Below, in pieces: positions 49,050 through 59,612 of a stretch of DNA of 64,000 bases (within the stretch, counting starts at the first letter, position 1; each line of letters starts with the position of its first letter). The stretch covers positions 558,001 to 622,000 of the forward strand of contig NZ_SIZW01000042.1 in the NCBI RefSeq assembly GCF_009866805.1. The letters are read 5' to 3'. The position numbers and the translations under genes were made by a program. The notes below the pieces were generated by a model. The model saw only the letters and a list, made by a program, of their open reading frames with translations, was not told where the DNA came from and ran no database searches. Source of the stretch: Schauerella aestuarii. Lineage in GTDB: Bacteria > Pseudomonadota > Gammaproteobacteria > Burkholderiales > Burkholderiaceae_B.

Positions 49050-49940
49050 GTGTTGAGCGAAACGCCCCCCGACTTTCTACTGACCGACCCTGACGAGATC
49101 CGTAGCGCTTTATTCGAACTGACGCATGCCGAAGCGCATGTGGTGGTGCGCGACGCTGCGGACCGCGAAATCGCCGCGCTGATCATCGGGCTAGATCGAA
49201 AAACGGGTACCTTCTTTTGGCGGCCGCGCGATTACGCCAGCAGCAACTTTGCCGACAACAAGGAATTGTTGATCGGCGCCGTTTTTCAGTTTGTCTGCAG
49301 TGGCTATGGTGGCGTACGCATTCACTTCCGTGTGCCGCGCCCCGATGTCGTGCGCTTCGACGACGGCAGCGCGGCCTTCGTATCGCATTGGCCGGATCGA
49401 ATCTCCCGCATACAGCGCCGCAAGATGTTCCGTGCATCGCTTTCCACACAGGGCAAGCGTTGCCGTGCGACCTGGCAACCCCCGGGCGGCGAACCCGCCA
49501 TTGCGTTCAGCATTCGAGATGTGTCGGTCGACGGCATCGGATTGCGCTGCGCGCTCCCGGTAGGCGCATTGCCGCTGCGCGGCGACACCCTGGAACGGGT
49601 GCTGCTGGATTTCGGCGAATTTGGCACCTTGCAAACGTCGCTGGAAGTGCGCAACGTCTTCCCCACCAGTGGCCAAGGCAAGCGTGGCGAAGATGATGAG
49701 GATGCCCCGGGTGAGCCGGCGGACGGTGCCGCTGCTGTGGCCGTCGCGCCGCGCGCAGCAGCCGTAGCCGTCGCTGCGCCACCCCGGCTTGTTGTGGTCG
49801 GCAGCGCCGGCGACACGCCGTCGAATGTTCGCCTCGACGTCGAAAGCCACGTGGGCGCCGTATTTTCAAAACTCAGCAGCCGTGAGGAGATTTGGTTGCA
49901 GCAAGTCGTCTGGCGGCTCGAGAAGAATAAGTCCGACTAG
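49050..49940 (+). CDS. YcgR-type PilZ flagellar brake protein
   Basis: 296 residues from a GTG at 49050 with GGAAG upstream. An N-terminal YcgR-N domain (about 1-110) precedes a PilZ domain whose cyclic-di-GMP motifs are intact: RRKMFR (RxxxR) near residue 127 and DVSVDGIG (D/NxSxxG) near 157. An Ala/Val/Pro-rich linker (about 215-255) interrupts the C-terminal part. YcgR slows motor rotation when cyclic-di-GMP is high. Being in the fliDST transcript supports that role. It faces the EAL gene across a terminator. Confidence 0.88.
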   Translation: MLSETPPDFLLTDPDEIRSALFELTHAEAHVVVRDAADREIAALIIGLDRKTGTFFWRPRDYASSNFADNKELLIGAVFQFVCSGYGGVRIHFRVPRPDVVRFDDGSAAFVSHWPDRISRIQRRKMFRASLSTQGKRCRATWQPPGGEPAIAFSIRDVSVDGIGLRCALPVGALPLRGDTLERVLLDFGEFGTLQTSLEVRNVFPTSGQGKRGEDDEDAPGEPADGAAAVAVAPRAAAVAVAAPPRLVVVGSAGDTPSNVRLDVESHVGAVFSKLSSREEIWLQQVVWRLEKNKSD

Positions 49941-50100
49941 GCAGCGCAGTTCGACGCGGCTTTGGCTGACACGGTGGTCTTGTTATCGTCAGCAGGCATG
50001 TGCACCGCCGCAGCATTCGACGTCCGCGCACGATCCAATCGCAACCATGTCCAGGCCGGATGTCGCAAGGCGCTCGTAGAACCACAAAAAACAAAGCACA

Positions 50101-50136
50101 AAAAAGCGGATCAGGCGCAACGCCGATCCGCTTTTT
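50101..50136. terminator. bidirectional terminator between ycgR-like and EAL genes
   Basis: AAAAAGCGGATC and GATCCGCTTTTT are perfect 12 bp inverted repeats around a 12-base loop that itself contains GGCG/CGCC. The A- and T-runs allow use on both strands. Confidence 0.88.
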
Positions 50137-50232
50137 CGTGCTTTCTTGTTTCCGCTTTCTGATTTCCGCTCTCTCTTTCCCGCTACTGGGTTGACCAACG
50201 CCCTGTTGGCGCGGTCATGCGCGCTGCTGCGG

Positions 50233-51387
50233 CTATGCGTGCTGCGCCCACGCGATGTCGGGCACGTCGGACGAGCTGAGGGTCTTCTGAACATAACGTT
50301 CAGCCAACTCCAGGGCCGACATGGGCTTGCCCAACAGCCACCCCTGCACACGATGACATTTGAGTTCGCTCAGGATCGAATACTGCCCTTCCGTCTCGAC
50401 ACCTTCGGCCACGATCTCGCGCTCGAGGCGACGTGACAGGTCGACCACGGTGCCCACGATCGCTTGCGCGTTGCTGTCGCTTTCAAGATTGCGAATGAAC
50501 GATCGATCGATCTTGATCGTATCGAACGGCAGTTCCTGCAGATAGCCCAGGCTCGAGTAGCCGGTACCGAAGTCGTCGATGGCGATCTTCACGCCGGCAC
50601 GGCGCAATTCCGACAGCCTCGATATTTCACCGCCTTCTGCGGCGACCATCACCCCTTCGGTGACTTCCAGTTCCAGACGTTCGGGCGCCAGGCCGGAGCG
50701 GTCGAGCGCCCCACGCACATCCCGCAGCAAAGAGTGGCGTTCAAGCTGAATCGGCGAGATATTGACCGAGATATACCAGGGTTCCGGCCAGCTCGCGGCT
50801 TCGGCGCAGGCCGTCTCGAGCACCCACGCACCCAAGGGCACGATCAGTTCGGTTTGCTCGGCGACGGGAATGAACTGCATCGGGGCCACAAGGCCGCGTT
50901 GCGGATGATTCCATCGCACCAACGCTTCAAAACCGCGCAACTGGCGGCCATCGACGCCGTAGATCGGCTGATAGACCACATACAGTTGGCCGGCCTCTTG
51001 CATCGCGCGCCGCAGATCGTCTTCGAGGTCCTCCGTGTCGGCAAGGTGCGCCAGCCCGACGGCTTCCTGACGACGACCGCTGATGCGCAACGCGCGCAGC
51101 ACGCCTTCGGCGCGTACGAGGTGATAAACCAGGAGCAGGATGAGTGCGGTCGGGACGGCAACGATCGTTGCCACCAGGGAGGTGCTGAAGGCAGCAAAAT
51201 CGAACTGCCCGCTGTCCCACAAGTACCACAGCGGCAGCAGGACGAACGCCATGGCAATCATGACGCTTCCGGACAAACCGAGAAAAATTCGGGCGCGGCG
51301 CGACAGGAACCAGGCCAGCAACAGCGCGAAGCCGATGACCTCGAACTGCAGCACGGCAATGACCAGCAAAGTAAAAGTATCAAGCAT
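50233..51387 (-). CDS. membrane EAL-domain cyclic-di-GMP phosphodiesterase
   Basis: 384 residues. Three N-terminal transmembrane helices (about 7-28, 36-55, 68-92) are followed by an EAL domain (about 120-370) with E154-A-L156. Further metal and substrate residues are present: the N in SVNISP, the E in LEVTEG, IAIDDFGTGYSSLG, the K in TIKIDRSF and AEGVETEGQ. It should hydrolyse cyclic-di-GMP. There is no GGDEF partner domain. It lies convergent to the PilZ gene, so both effector and phosphodiesterase are flagellum-linked. Confidence 0.92.
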   Translation of the reverse strand: MLDTFTLLVIAVLQFEVIGFALLLAWFLSRRARIFLGLSGSVMIAMAFVLLPLWYLWDSGQFDFAAFSTSLVATIVAVPTALILLLVYHLVRAEGVLRALRISGRRQEAVGLAHLADTEDLEDDLRRAMQEAGQLYVVYQPIYGVDGRQLRGFEALVRWNHPQRGLVAPMQFIPVAEQTELIVPLGAWVLETACAEAASWPEPWYISVNISPIQLERHSLLRDVRGALDRSGLAPERLELEVTEGVMVAAEGGEISRLSELRRAGVKIAIDDFGTGYSSLGYLQELPFDTIKIDRSFIRNLESDSNAQAIVGTVVDLSRRLEREIVAEGVETEGQYSILSELKCHRVQGWLLGKPMSALELAERYVQKTLSSSDVPDIAWAQHA

Positions 51388-51471
51388 CGTTAGCCGGGAC
51401 CGGATCCGAATAGGGTCCGGCGGGCAACTTGCCAGCCGTACTTGGCGGATTTTTACACGGAAGCGCGGTTT

Positions 51472-51807
51472 TCACATCGCCATCGATGAAATTTCCTTGT
51501 AGGCGGCCACAAGCTTGTTGCGTACTTGCACCGTCATCTGGAAACCAAGCGTGGCTTTCTGCGAATCGATCATCACCTTGCTCAGCGAAATATTGGGATC
51601 GCCCATATCGAAAGCCTGCTGTTGGGCACTCGCTGCATGCTGGACCGAAGACACGCGCTGCAAGGACTGCTGCAGCACGGCCGCGAAATTGGCCGGGCGC
51701 GGTGCGAAATCCTCAGCCTGTGCGCCGGGCGCGCTCTGCGCCGTGCGCACGACTGCGCGCATCTGCGACAGCATGCTCTCTATTCCCGCCAAACCGCTTA
51801 CCGCCAT
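51472..51807 (-). CDS. fliE: flagellar hook-basal body protein FliE
   Basis: 111 residues. Joins the MS ring to the rod. The C-terminal helix [18 protein letters not shown]...[17 protein letters not shown] is diagnostic. The ATG at 51807 has AAGGA upstream; the longer open frame extends into the fliE-fliF promoter region and is not used. It is divergent from fliF, as in enterics and Bordetella. Confidence 0.95.
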   Translation of the reverse strand: MAVSGLAGIESMLSQMRAVVRTAQSAPGAQAEDFAPRPANFAAVLQQSLQRVSSVQHAASAQQQAFDMGDPNISLSKVMIDSQKATLGFQMTVQVRNKLVAAYKEISSMAM

Positions 51808-52074
51808 GACCAATCCTTGCCTATAGCGCCGGACAGACCGGCGGAAACATTTGAAGTGCGCACCTTTTATTAGGCGTGGCGAGAGTGTGCACCACTTCTG
51901 CTCGAAAGCATATGTGACAAATGACGGCAAAAACCGGGGTTTTTCGGGGATTAGATTGTGCGCGCCCAGCCCATAATCCACGCTTCCCAGACCCACTTTG
52001 CGTCGCATGTCTCTCTTGCCCCGATCGTCCGCCCTACTTCGATGCCCGCGCGTTCGACTCGGCGGGATACTCAG
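51808..52074. other. fliE-fliF divergent promoter region
   Basis: 267 bases expected to hold the early flagellar promoters for both directions. I see AT-rich patches and a small inverted repeat AAAAACC/GGTTTTT near 51933-51950, but no clear sigma-28 or sigma-54 element and no FlhDC box I can assign. Confidence 0.5.
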
Positions 52075-53754
52075 ATGAACTCGCAGGCCACTACTACTTC
52101 TCGCCTTTTTGCCCGCTTCCCCACGCTCGATCGCGTGCGCAGCGTGCCCAAACCATTATTGATCACGGCCGTCGCGGCTGTGGTTGCCCTCGTGGCTGCG
52201 GCCGCAATGTGGAGCCGCGAGCCCGACTACAAGGTGCTGTTCTCGAATCTGCAGGACCGGGATGGCGGCGCCATCGTGGCGGCACTGGGACAAATGAACG
52301 TGCCTTACCGGTTCAGCGAGAACGGTTCGGCATTGCTGGTGCCGCCCAACCGCGTTTACGACACGCGCCTGCAGCTGGCCGCGCAAGGCCTGCCGCGCGG
52401 CGGCTCGGTCGGCTACGAGTTGCTCGATACCGCACGGTTCGGCGCCAGCCAGTTTGCCGAACAGATCACGTATCAGCGTGGCCTCGAGGGCGAGCTGGCC
52501 CGCTCCATCGAATCGGTCAATGCGGTGCAGAGCGCACGCGTCCACCTAGCGATGCCGCGCCAGTCCCTCTTCGTTCGCGAACGCCAGCAACCGACCGCCT
52601 CCGTGCTGTTGCATCTGTTTCCCGGACGCAGCATGAGTGAAGGCCAGGTCCAGGCCATTGCCTGGCTGCTGGCTTCGAGCGTGCCTGAGCTCAATGCCGA
52701 GAATGTATCGATCGTCGACCAGAACGGACGCCTCTTGTCCACGCCGTCCGGCGACGGGCGCGGCATGGATGCCGACCAGACCAAATTCGTACGTGACGTC
52801 GAACAGCGTGCTGCCGAACGCATTCTCGCCATTCTGAATCCGCTGGTAGGCCACGGCAACGTACACGCCCAAGTCAGCGCCGATGTCGACTTCGCCCAAC
52901 GCGAACTGACCTCCGAGGTTTACCGTCCCAATCAGGATCCTGGCCAGGGTGCCGTGCGCAGTCGCCAGGCAAGCGACTCACAGCAAAATGGCGGCACGGG
53001 TGCACAAGGCGTTCCGGGCGCCCTCACCAATCAAGTGCCGGCCAACGCGCAAGCGCCCATCACCAATCCGCCGGCCAATGCTGCGGCGGCGGCACAACAG
53101 CAAGGCGGGGCCACGACCACCGGAACCAATGGCGCGCAAGGCGCAGGCGGCGCCGCTGCGACCGCACCCACGAATGTCCGCAGCGATTCGACCGTCAATT
53201 ACGAAGTCGACCGCACCATCAGTCACGTCAAGCAGCCCACCGGCGCCGTCAAGCGCCTGTCGGTCGCAGTCGTCGTGAACTATATGAAGAACGCCGACGG
53301 CGAACCGCAGCCGCTGCCGGCCGAGGAACTGACCAAGCTCACGAACCTCGTGCGCGAAGCCATGGGCTTTTCGCAAGATCGCGGCGACTCGCTCAATCTG
53401 GTCAATAGCCGCTTCACCGACGAAATCATCGCCGAGACGCCGGTCTGGAAAGACCCGGGCATGATCGACCTGGCCAAGACGATCGGCTACTGGCTGGTGC
53501 TGCTGTTGGCGGCGTTGTGGGTGTGGCGTTCGCTGTTGCGCCCGATGTGGAACCGCTACATCAATCCCGAAGTCGACCCGGTGGTCGCGGAAATCGAACG
53601 CGCCGAAGCACAACGCGAAGCCATCGATCAGGCACGCGCCAGCGCCAACAACCGATACGAAGAAAACATGCAACGCGCCCGCGAAATGGCCACGAAAGAT
53701 CCTCGTGCCGTGGCGATGGTCTTGCGCACCTGGATGAGCAGCAATGACAAGTGA
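52075..53754 (+). CDS. fliF: flagellar MS-ring protein FliF
   Basis: 559 residues. Forms the MS ring in the inner membrane. Transmembrane helices at about 27-46 and 468-490 enclose periplasmic ring-building domains and a Gly/Ala/Gln-rich disordered loop (about 305-370). The C-terminal helix ([21 protein letters not shown]) is the FliG-binding tail. The ATG at 52075 fits the family N-terminus; longer frames run into the promoter region. Confidence 0.96.
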   Translation: MNSQATTTSRLFARFPTLDRVRSVPKPLLITAVAAVVALVAAAAMWSREPDYKVLFSNLQDRDGGAIVAALGQMNVPYRFSENGSALLVPPNRVYDTRLQLAAQGLPRGGSVGYELLDTARFGASQFAEQITYQRGLEGELARSIESVNAVQSARVHLAMPRQSLFVRERQQPTASVLLHLFPGRSMSEGQVQAIAWLLASSVPELNAENVSIVDQNGRLLSTPSGDGRGMDADQTKFVRDVEQRAAERILAILNPLVGHGNVHAQVSADVDFAQRELTSEVYRPNQDPGQGAVRSRQASDSQQNGGTGAQGVPGALTNQVPANAQAPITNPPANAAAAAQQQGGATTTGTNGAQGAGGAAATAPTNVRSDSTVNYEVDRTISHVKQPTGAVKRLSVAVVVNYMKNADGEPQPLPAEELTKLTNLVREAMGFSQDRGDSLNLVNSRFTDEIIAETPVWKDPGMIDLAKTIGYWLVLLLAALWVWRSLLRPMWNRYINPEVDPVVAEIERAEAQREAIDQARASANNRYEENMQRAREMATKDPRAVAMVLRTWMSSNDK

Positions 53755-54751
53755 AACCAGTCTCGACGGGATGACCCGTAGCGCCGTCCTGATGATGTCG
53801 CTGGGCGAAGACGCCGCGGCCGAGGTCTTCAAATACCTGTCCGCACGGGAAGTGCAACAGGTCGGTGCCGCCATGGCCACGCTGAAGCAGGTCACGCGTG
53901 AAGACGTCGGCAATGTGCTGGAAGAGTTCCGTCAGGAAGCCGACCAGTTCGTCGCCGTTACCTTGGGTTCGGACGACTATATCCGCTCTGTACTCACCAA
54001 GGCGCTGGGGAGCGATCGCGCTGCTGGCCTGATCGAGGACATTCTCGATGCCGGCGACAGCGGGAGCGGCATCGATGCATTGAACTGGCTTGACGCCACG
54101 ACTGTCGCCGAGCTGGTGGGCGACGAGCATCCGCAGATCATCGCGACCATCCTGGTTCACCTCGAGCGTGATCGCGCGGCAGGCGTGCTGGCATTGCTCA
54201 ACGAACGCCTGCGCAACGATGTGATGTTGCGCATCGCCACGTTCGGCGGCGTTCAACCGGGTGCGCTGACCGAGTTGACCGAAGTGCTCAACGCCGTGCT
54301 CGCGGGCCAGGGCGCCAAGCGCAGCAAGATGGGTGGCGTGCGTACGGCAGCCGAAATTCTCAACATGATGAATTCGACGCAGGAAGAAACCGTGGTCGCC
54401 AGCCTGCGCGAACGCGATTCGGATCTGGCGCAACGCATCATCGACGAGATGTTCGTCTTCGACAATCTGCTGGATGTCGAGGATCGTGCGATCCAGATGA
54501 TTCTGAAGGAAGTCGACAACGATACGTTGATGGTCGCCCTCAAGGGCGCGCCCGAAGAACTGCGCGACAAATTCATGCGCAGCATGTCCACGCGCGCCGC
54601 CGAGACGTTGCGCGAAGATCTGGATGCCCAGGGCCCGATCCGCATGTCCAAGGTCGAGGCCGAGCAGAAGAGGATCCTGCAAATCGCGCGCAATCTGGCC
54701 GAGAGCGGCCAGATCGTGCTTGGCGCCCAGGGCGACGATGCCTACGTCTGA
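53744..54751 (+). CDS. fliG: flagellar motor switch protein FliG
   Basis: 335 residues. Rotor protein that contacts the stator and the MS ring. The N-terminal RSAVLMMSLGEDAAAEVFKYL binds FliF; the middle EHPQ motif (GDEHPQIIATIL) binds FliM; the C-terminal torque helix region with its charged residues follows. It overlaps the fliF end by 11 bases. Confidence 0.97.
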   Translation: MTSETSLDGMTRSAVLMMSLGEDAAAEVFKYLSAREVQQVGAAMATLKQVTREDVGNVLEEFRQEADQFVAVTLGSDDYIRSVLTKALGSDRAAGLIEDILDAGDSGSGIDALNWLDATTVAELVGDEHPQIIATILVHLERDRAAGVLALLNERLRNDVMLRIATFGGVQPGALTELTEVLNAVLAGQGAKRSKMGGVRTAAEILNMMNSTQEETVVASLRERDSDLAQRIIDEMFVFDNLLDVEDRAIQMILKEVDNDTLMVALKGAPEELRDKFMRSMSTRAAETLREDLDAQGPIRMSKVEAEQKRILQIARNLAESGQIVLGAQGDDAYV

Positions 54752-55484
54752 TCCGTCCTTCAAAGCGGGTTTGCACCGCGGCGGCGACGCGTGGCGGCGC
54801 TGGACGATGAATTCGTTCGACGACCACAACGGTGCGCCATCGGAGACCTCCGGCGAGCCCGCACCGGCAGCGCCGGATGCTGCCGCGCTGCTCGCGCAGG
54901 ATCGCGCCGAAGCACGCGCGGCCGGCCGGCATCAGGGGCACGAAGAAGGCTTGCGCGAAGGTTATGCCGCCGGTGAACACACCGGCCGTGAAGCCGGTTT
55001 CGCCGAAGGCCGTGAAGCGGGATACGCCGAAGGCCTGGAGACTGCACGGCGTCAAGCTCGCGAAGAAGCCGCTCAGCTTCATCTGATCGCTCAAACCTGC
55101 GCCGAATCGGTTGGCCAGATCGAAGAAAAAATGGGTCAGGCGCTGATTGGACTGGCCCTGGACATCGCTCGCCAGGTGATTCGCACCAAACTCGACAAAC
55201 AACCGGAGTGCGTGGTTGACGCCGTGCGGGAAGTGCTGCACATGCAACCCGTCACGCAAGGCACGTTGCGGCTTTGGCTGCATCCCCTGGACGTCGACCT
55301 GGTGCGGCAGTATCTGAATGAAGAGTTGCAGGACGCCCGATGGCGCGTACTGGCCGACGAATCGGTCCTGCGCGGCGGCTGCCGCGCTGAAACGCCCTAC
55401 GGCGACATCGACGGCACGCTCCAGACGCGCTGGCACCGCGTGGCCGCCTCGCTCGGCCGCGACAGCCAATGGGATACGCCATGA
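54738..55484 (+). CDS. fliH: flagellar assembly protein FliH
   Basis: 248 residues. Stator of the export ATPase FliI. The ATG at 54738 overlaps the fliG end by 14 bases. The centre has the characteristic GxxxG-type repeats (about 63-99, e.g. [17 protein letters not shown]), and the C-terminal domain (about 110-240) is V-ATPase subunit-E-like. An upstream in-frame extension is fliG shadow. Confidence 0.9.
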   Translation: MPTSDPSFKAGLHRGGDAWRRWTMNSFDDHNGAPSETSGEPAPAAPDAAALLAQDRAEARAAGRHQGHEEGLREGYAAGEHTGREAGFAEGREAGYAEGLETARRQAREEAAQLHLIAQTCAESVGQIEEKMGQALIGLALDIARQVIRTKLDKQPECVVDAVREVLHMQPVTQGTLRLWLHPLDVDLVRQYLNEELQDARWRVLADESVLRGGCRAETPYGDIDGTLQTRWHRVAASLGRDSQWDTP

Positions 55485-56989
55485 GCGCCGGTTCGCACGC
55501 CCACGCTGATGATCTGACACCGACGCGCGATAGCGGGGCCAACCTCGTCAACGATGTGCCCGCCATCGATCGCTGGGCGACGCAATTGCGCGTCGGCGCC
55601 ATCCGCGCAAGCGCCACCGACCCCTGGCATGTGAGCGGACGCATCACTCGCGCAGCCGGACTGGTGCTGCAGGCCACCGGTCTGAGACTGCCGGTCGGCG
55701 CCGTCTGCCGCATCGAGCTCTCCCCGGGTCACGATCATTGGGCAGATGCCGAAGTCGTCGGCTTCGATGGCCAAACGTTGTTTCTGATGCCGCAAACCGA
55801 CATCTCCGGCCTGCCCCCTGGCGCCCGCGTGGTGCCGGGTGAGCCCGCCGTACAGCGGCCCATCAAGCTGCCCGAAGGCCGCGAACCCAATGGCAACGCC
55901 AAGCCCGCGATCGGACGTCACTTGCCGGTGGGCCGCGCATTGCTCGGCCGCGTGGTCGACGGCGCCGGACGCCCGCTCGACGGCCTCGGTCCGTTGATCG
56001 ACGCCGAACAAGCGCCGCTGGCGGCCCAGCCGCTGAATCCGCTTACGCGTGCACCGATCGATAGCGTGCTGGACGTGGGCGTGCGCGCCATCAATGGCTT
56101 GCTCACAGTGGGCCGCGGCCAACGCATGGGCCTGTTCGCCGGCTCCGGCGTGGGCAAGAGCGTGCTGCTGGGCATGATGGCGCGCTACACCCGTGCCGAC
56201 GTCATCGTCGTGGGACTGATCGGCGAACGTGGCCGCGAGGTCAAAGAATTCATCGAGCACAATCTGGGGCCTGAAGGCCTCGCACGCTCGGCCGTTGTCG
56301 CGGCACCCGCAGACGTGTCGCCGCTGCTGCGTTTGCAGGGCGCCTCGTACGCCACCCGTATCGCCGAGTACTTTCGCGATCAGGGGCTCGACGTGTTGCT
56401 CATCATGGACTCGCTCACACGATTTGCCATGGCGCAACGAGAGATCGCGTTGGCGATCGGCGAACCCCCCGCCACCAAAGGCTATCCGCCGTCGGTTTTC
56501 GCCCGCCTTCCCGCGCTGGTCGAACGCGCCGGCAACGGCGCCATGACCGCGAGCGGCAAAGCCGGCTCGATCACCGCCTTCTACACGGTCCTGGCTGAAG
56601 GCGACGATCAGCAAGATCCCATCGCGGATTCGGCACGCGCCATTCTCGACGGGCACATCGTCTTGTCGCGCCACCTGGCCGAAGCCGGCCACTACCCGGC
56701 GATCGACATCGAAGCATCGATTTCGCGTGCGATGCACTCATTGATCACACCCGACCAATTTCAGGTCGTACGCAAGTTCAAACAGTCGCTGTCGCGTTAC
56801 CAACGCAACCGCGATCTCATCGCCGTAGGCGCCTACGCGCCCGGTCATGACGCACAACTGGACGACGCGATCGCGCGTTACCCGCGTCTCGAAGCGTTTT
56901 TGCAGCAAAACATCGGCGAGAGCGTGACGTATGCCGGTGCCGTTACCCAACTTCGCGGAACGTTCGAAGGACATTCCTCACATGCCTGA
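55481..56989 (+). CDS. fliI: flagellar export ATPase FliI
   Basis: 502 residues, F1-beta-like hexameric ATPase that energises substrate unfolding at the export gate. Walker A is GSGVGKS (221-227); [14 protein letters not shown] and the Walker B segment [14 protein letters not shown] follow. The N-terminus (about 1-45) is longer than in Salmonella (456 residues total). The ATG at 55481 overlaps the fliH stop (ATGA). Confidence 0.96.
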   Translation: MSAGSHAHADDLTPTRDSGANLVNDVPAIDRWATQLRVGAIRASATDPWHVSGRITRAAGLVLQATGLRLPVGAVCRIELSPGHDHWADAEVVGFDGQTLFLMPQTDISGLPPGARVVPGEPAVQRPIKLPEGREPNGNAKPAIGRHLPVGRALLGRVVDGAGRPLDGLGPLIDAEQAPLAAQPLNPLTRAPIDSVLDVGVRAINGLLTVGRGQRMGLFAGSGVGKSVLLGMMARYTRADVIVVGLIGERGREVKEFIEHNLGPEGLARSAVVAAPADVSPLLRLQGASYATRIAEYFRDQGLDVLLIMDSLTRFAMAQREIALAIGEPPATKGYPPSVFARLPALVERAGNGAMTASGKAGSITAFYTVLAEGDDQQDPIADSARAILDGHIVLSRHLAEAGHYPAIDIEASISRAMHSLITPDQFQVVRKFKQSLSRYQRNRDLIAVGAYAPGHDAQLDDAIARYPRLEAFLQQNIGESVTYAGAVTQLRGTFEGHSSHA

Positions 56990-57431
56990 ACAATTGCCAT
57001 TGGACACGCTCAGCGAGCTCGCTCGCGAACGTGCGGAAGAAGCCACGCGTCGCCTGGGCCTGCTGAACACCGCTTTGCTCAACGCAAAGCAGCAGCTCGA
57101 CATGCTGGCCGACTACCGTCACGACTACCTCGCCCGGCTGCAACAGGCCATGTGCTCGGGGATGTCGGCATCGGACTGCCAGAACTACCAGCGCTTCATC
57201 GGCACGCTCGACGATGCCATGGCGCAACAGCGCAACGTGGTCGCTCAATCGGAGACCGAGCTCGAAGCGGGTCGGGTCGATTGGCAACAGGCCAAACGCA
57301 AACAAAATTCGTTCGAAGCGCTCACCGCCCGTGCCCAGCGCGCACGCGACGCCGTCGAACAACGCCGGGAACAACGCGGCAATGACGAGTTTGCTGCGCG
57401 CATGCTGACTCGTTCGCCGGTTTTCGGTTGA
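56982..57431 (+). CDS. fliJ: flagellar export protein FliJ
   Basis: 149 residues forming a two-stranded coiled coil rich in Glu, Arg, Gln and Ala, like the gamma subunit of F1 that FliJ mimics inside the FliI ring. The ATG at 56982 overlaps the end of fliI by 8 bases. Confidence 0.9.
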   Translation: MPEQLPLDTLSELARERAEEATRRLGLLNTALLNAKQQLDMLADYRHDYLARLQQAMCSGMSASDCQNYQRFIGTLDDAMAQQRNVVAQSETELEAGRVDWQQAKRKQNSFEALTARAQRARDAVEQRREQRGNDEFAARMLTRSPVFG

Positions 57432-57453
57432 TCTCGCATCACAGGATCTGACT

Positions 57454-58851
57454 ATGTCCGCCACACTTTCCATTGCCCAGATGATTTCCCCGGCCGCGCC
57501 GGTCAGCCCCGCGCCCCCGCCATCGAATGCGCCGCAGTCGGGCCAGTCGACATTTTCGGACACGCTGCAGCGCCAGCGTGAGCCGGCCGCTCAAACGGGC
57601 AAGCCCGCTGTCGATGGCGAGAAAGCACCGGCAAATGCCGAGAGCAAACCGGCGAAGCCTGTTGGCGAGAAACACCAGGCCGACGGGAAAGATCAGGGCG
57701 ATGAGCGCGCTGTGGCAGACGCCGCAGCCAGCGCCACGGACGTACCGGTCGCCGTCGCGCCCGCACTGACGTTGCAGCAGCAAGCCCTCGAGATTGCACG
57801 CGAGTCCGCAGCCTTCCGGCGTGGCGCGCAAGCCGCCAGTCCAACAACGGCCAGCGATGCCGTGAACACTGAAAAGGCGCCCGAGGGCGAGTTCGCAGCG
57901 CGACTGCAGATGCAACCGCTTCGCGACACCGCGATCGCTGCGACCACGGGGCAAACAAACATCGCACAAACCGGGGACGCCGCTCTGCGCGGTTCCGCCT
58001 TCTCGGCAACCCTGGCAAGCGCCGGCGCGTTGCGTGATGGGTTGACCGGTGCGGGCAATGGCAAGCCGGCAACTGCCGCAGCAGTCAATGCAGCGCCTGA
58101 GCGTGGCGCCGGCCGCCTCGCGCGAGATGAACCTGCATTGAAACTGGTTGGCGATGCGCGCAAAGCCGGCGTACGCGCTGACGCCGCAACAGCCGCAACC
58201 ACCGACAGTGTCACAGCCAATCCTGCCGACGCGCGCCAGGCCGCGATCGCGGCGTTGACCGAAACCGTCGACCGTGTCGGCACTCGCCAGTCGTCGCCGG
58301 AAACGCCAGCGACCGTCATGCAGGCATCGTTCGCCAGCGTGCCTGCCCAGATCCTCCAGGCCGCGCCGTCCGTCGGCGCCCCGGCTCTGCATGTCGCCAC
58401 CCCCTTCGGCGCGGCCGAATGGGGCGATGCCTTCGGCCAACAAGTCGCGCATCTCACGATGAACCGCCGCACCGGCATGCAGACGGCCGAACTCCGGCTC
58501 GATCCACCCGATCTCGGGCCGATTCGCGTCACCCTGACGATTCAGGACGGCACGGCACACGCCGCATTTTCGTCGGCGCACGGCGCCGTGCGTCAGGCGA
58601 TCGAAGCATCCATGCCGCAACTACAACAGGCGCTTGCGCAGTCCGGCATCGCGCTGGCGCAATCGCAGGTCAGCGACCAAGGCCAACCGTCCACCTTCGA
58701 CAATGCATTTGCGCAGTCGCAAAACAACAACGGTTCGAACACCGGTAATGGTGCGCAAGGCGCCGGTGGCACGAATGCCGGCGGTGACGACGGCGTCACC
58801 GTTGCACTACCGACGCGCGCACCGCGCTCGCTGGTCGACACTTTCGCCTGA
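57454..58851 (+). CDS. fliK: flagellar hook-length control protein FliK
   Basis: 465 residues. Secreted ruler that switches export from hook to filament subunits. A long Ala/Pro/Gln-rich region (about 1-320) is followed by the Flg_hook domain (about 325-410) with LRLDPPDLGPIRVTLTIQDG and a helix QAIEASMPQLQQALAQSGI. The C-terminal tail is Asn/Gly-rich. Position after fliJ is standard. Confidence 0.92.
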   Translation: MSATLSIAQMISPAAPVSPAPPPSNAPQSGQSTFSDTLQRQREPAAQTGKPAVDGEKAPANAESKPAKPVGEKHQADGKDQGDERAVADAAASATDVPVAVAPALTLQQQALEIARESAAFRRGAQAASPTTASDAVNTEKAPEGEFAARLQMQPLRDTAIAATTGQTNIAQTGDAALRGSAFSATLASAGALRDGLTGAGNGKPATAAAVNAAPERGAGRLARDEPALKLVGDARKAGVRADAATAATTDSVTANPADARQAAIAALTETVDRVGTRQSSPETPATVMQASFASVPAQILQAAPSVGAPALHVATPFGAAEWGDAFGQQVAHLTMNRRTGMQTAELRLDPPDLGPIRVTLTIQDGTAHAAFSSAHGAVRQAIEASMPQLQQALAQSGIALAQSQVSDQGQPSTFDNAFAQSQNNNGSNTGNGAQGAGGTNAGGDDGVTVALPTRAPRSLVDTFA

Positions 58852-59040
58852 TACAGCGGGCCGATTTCGACCGCGCAGCGGGCGGGTCCTGCGCCTGTCT
58901 CGCAGCTTTGATAAACCAATAGCCTGAGATACGCGCATTTCCACCTGTTTTTCGACGGGCAGCATTGCCTCCGTATGCGGCAGAATGCCTTCATCCCTGC
59001 AAGGCTTTTTGTTGCATCCACATCCTCTTGATCCGTACTG

Positions 59041-59610
59041 ATGGCGACCTCCAAACCTTCCGCCGTTCCGTCGCGTAACTCTTTGCCCAAGAACGGCAAA
59101 TCGTCGCGACTGCTTCGCCCCATTCTCAGCCTTCTCGTCTTGCTGGCGGTTGCTGGGATCAGCGTGGCGACGACGTGGTTACTCACCACGCGCATGCAAA
59201 AAAACGAGGCCTCCGGCTTGCAATTGGCCGTGGGTGACGCGCAAGCTGCACCCACGCAGCAAGCGCGCAACGAACCTGTTTCGGCAATCGTGCCCGCGCC
59301 CATCTTCCTGGCGATCGAGCCGTTTACCGTGACCGTCAACAACGACGAGATGGAGCGGATGGTGCACATGGCGATCACCCTGCGCATCAGCGACGACCAG
59401 TCGCGTACCCTGCTCGAAAAGTACATGCCCGAAGTCCGCAACCGCATTCTGATGCTGGTGTCGGGGCAATCGCCTCAGGCCGTGCAAACGCCCCAGGGCA
59501 AACGCGACCTTGCCACGGCCATCCAGAAATCGCTGAGCCAACCGTTCACGCCCAATCCCGACGGTCAACGCATCAGCGACGTGCTCTTTACCGCTTTCGT
59601 GGTGCAGTAA
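59041..59610 (+). CDS. fliL: flagellar basal body protein FliL
   Basis: 189 residues: basic N-terminus, one transmembrane helix (about 26-50) and a periplasmic stomatin-like FliL domain (FLAIEPFTVTVNNDEMERMVHMAITLRI). It rings the stator units. A 189-base gap separates it from fliK, so fliL-R may have a promoter of its own, though I cannot point to one. Confidence 0.93.
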   Translation: MATSKPSAVPSRNSLPKNGKSSRLLRPILSLLVLLAVAGISVATTWLLTTRMQKNEASGLQLAVGDAQAAPTQQARNEPVSAIVPAPIFLAIEPFTVTVNNDEMERMVHMAITLRISDDQSRTLLEKYMPEVRNRILMLVSGQSPQAVQTPQGKRDLATAIQKSLSQPFTPNPDGQRISDVLFTAFVVQ

Positions 59611-59612
59611 AC

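Noticed and set aside
50146-50232. Possible small gene between the terminator and the EAL gene
   Set aside because: Frames here are short, without a ribosome site, and overlap the EAL 3' end in antisense.
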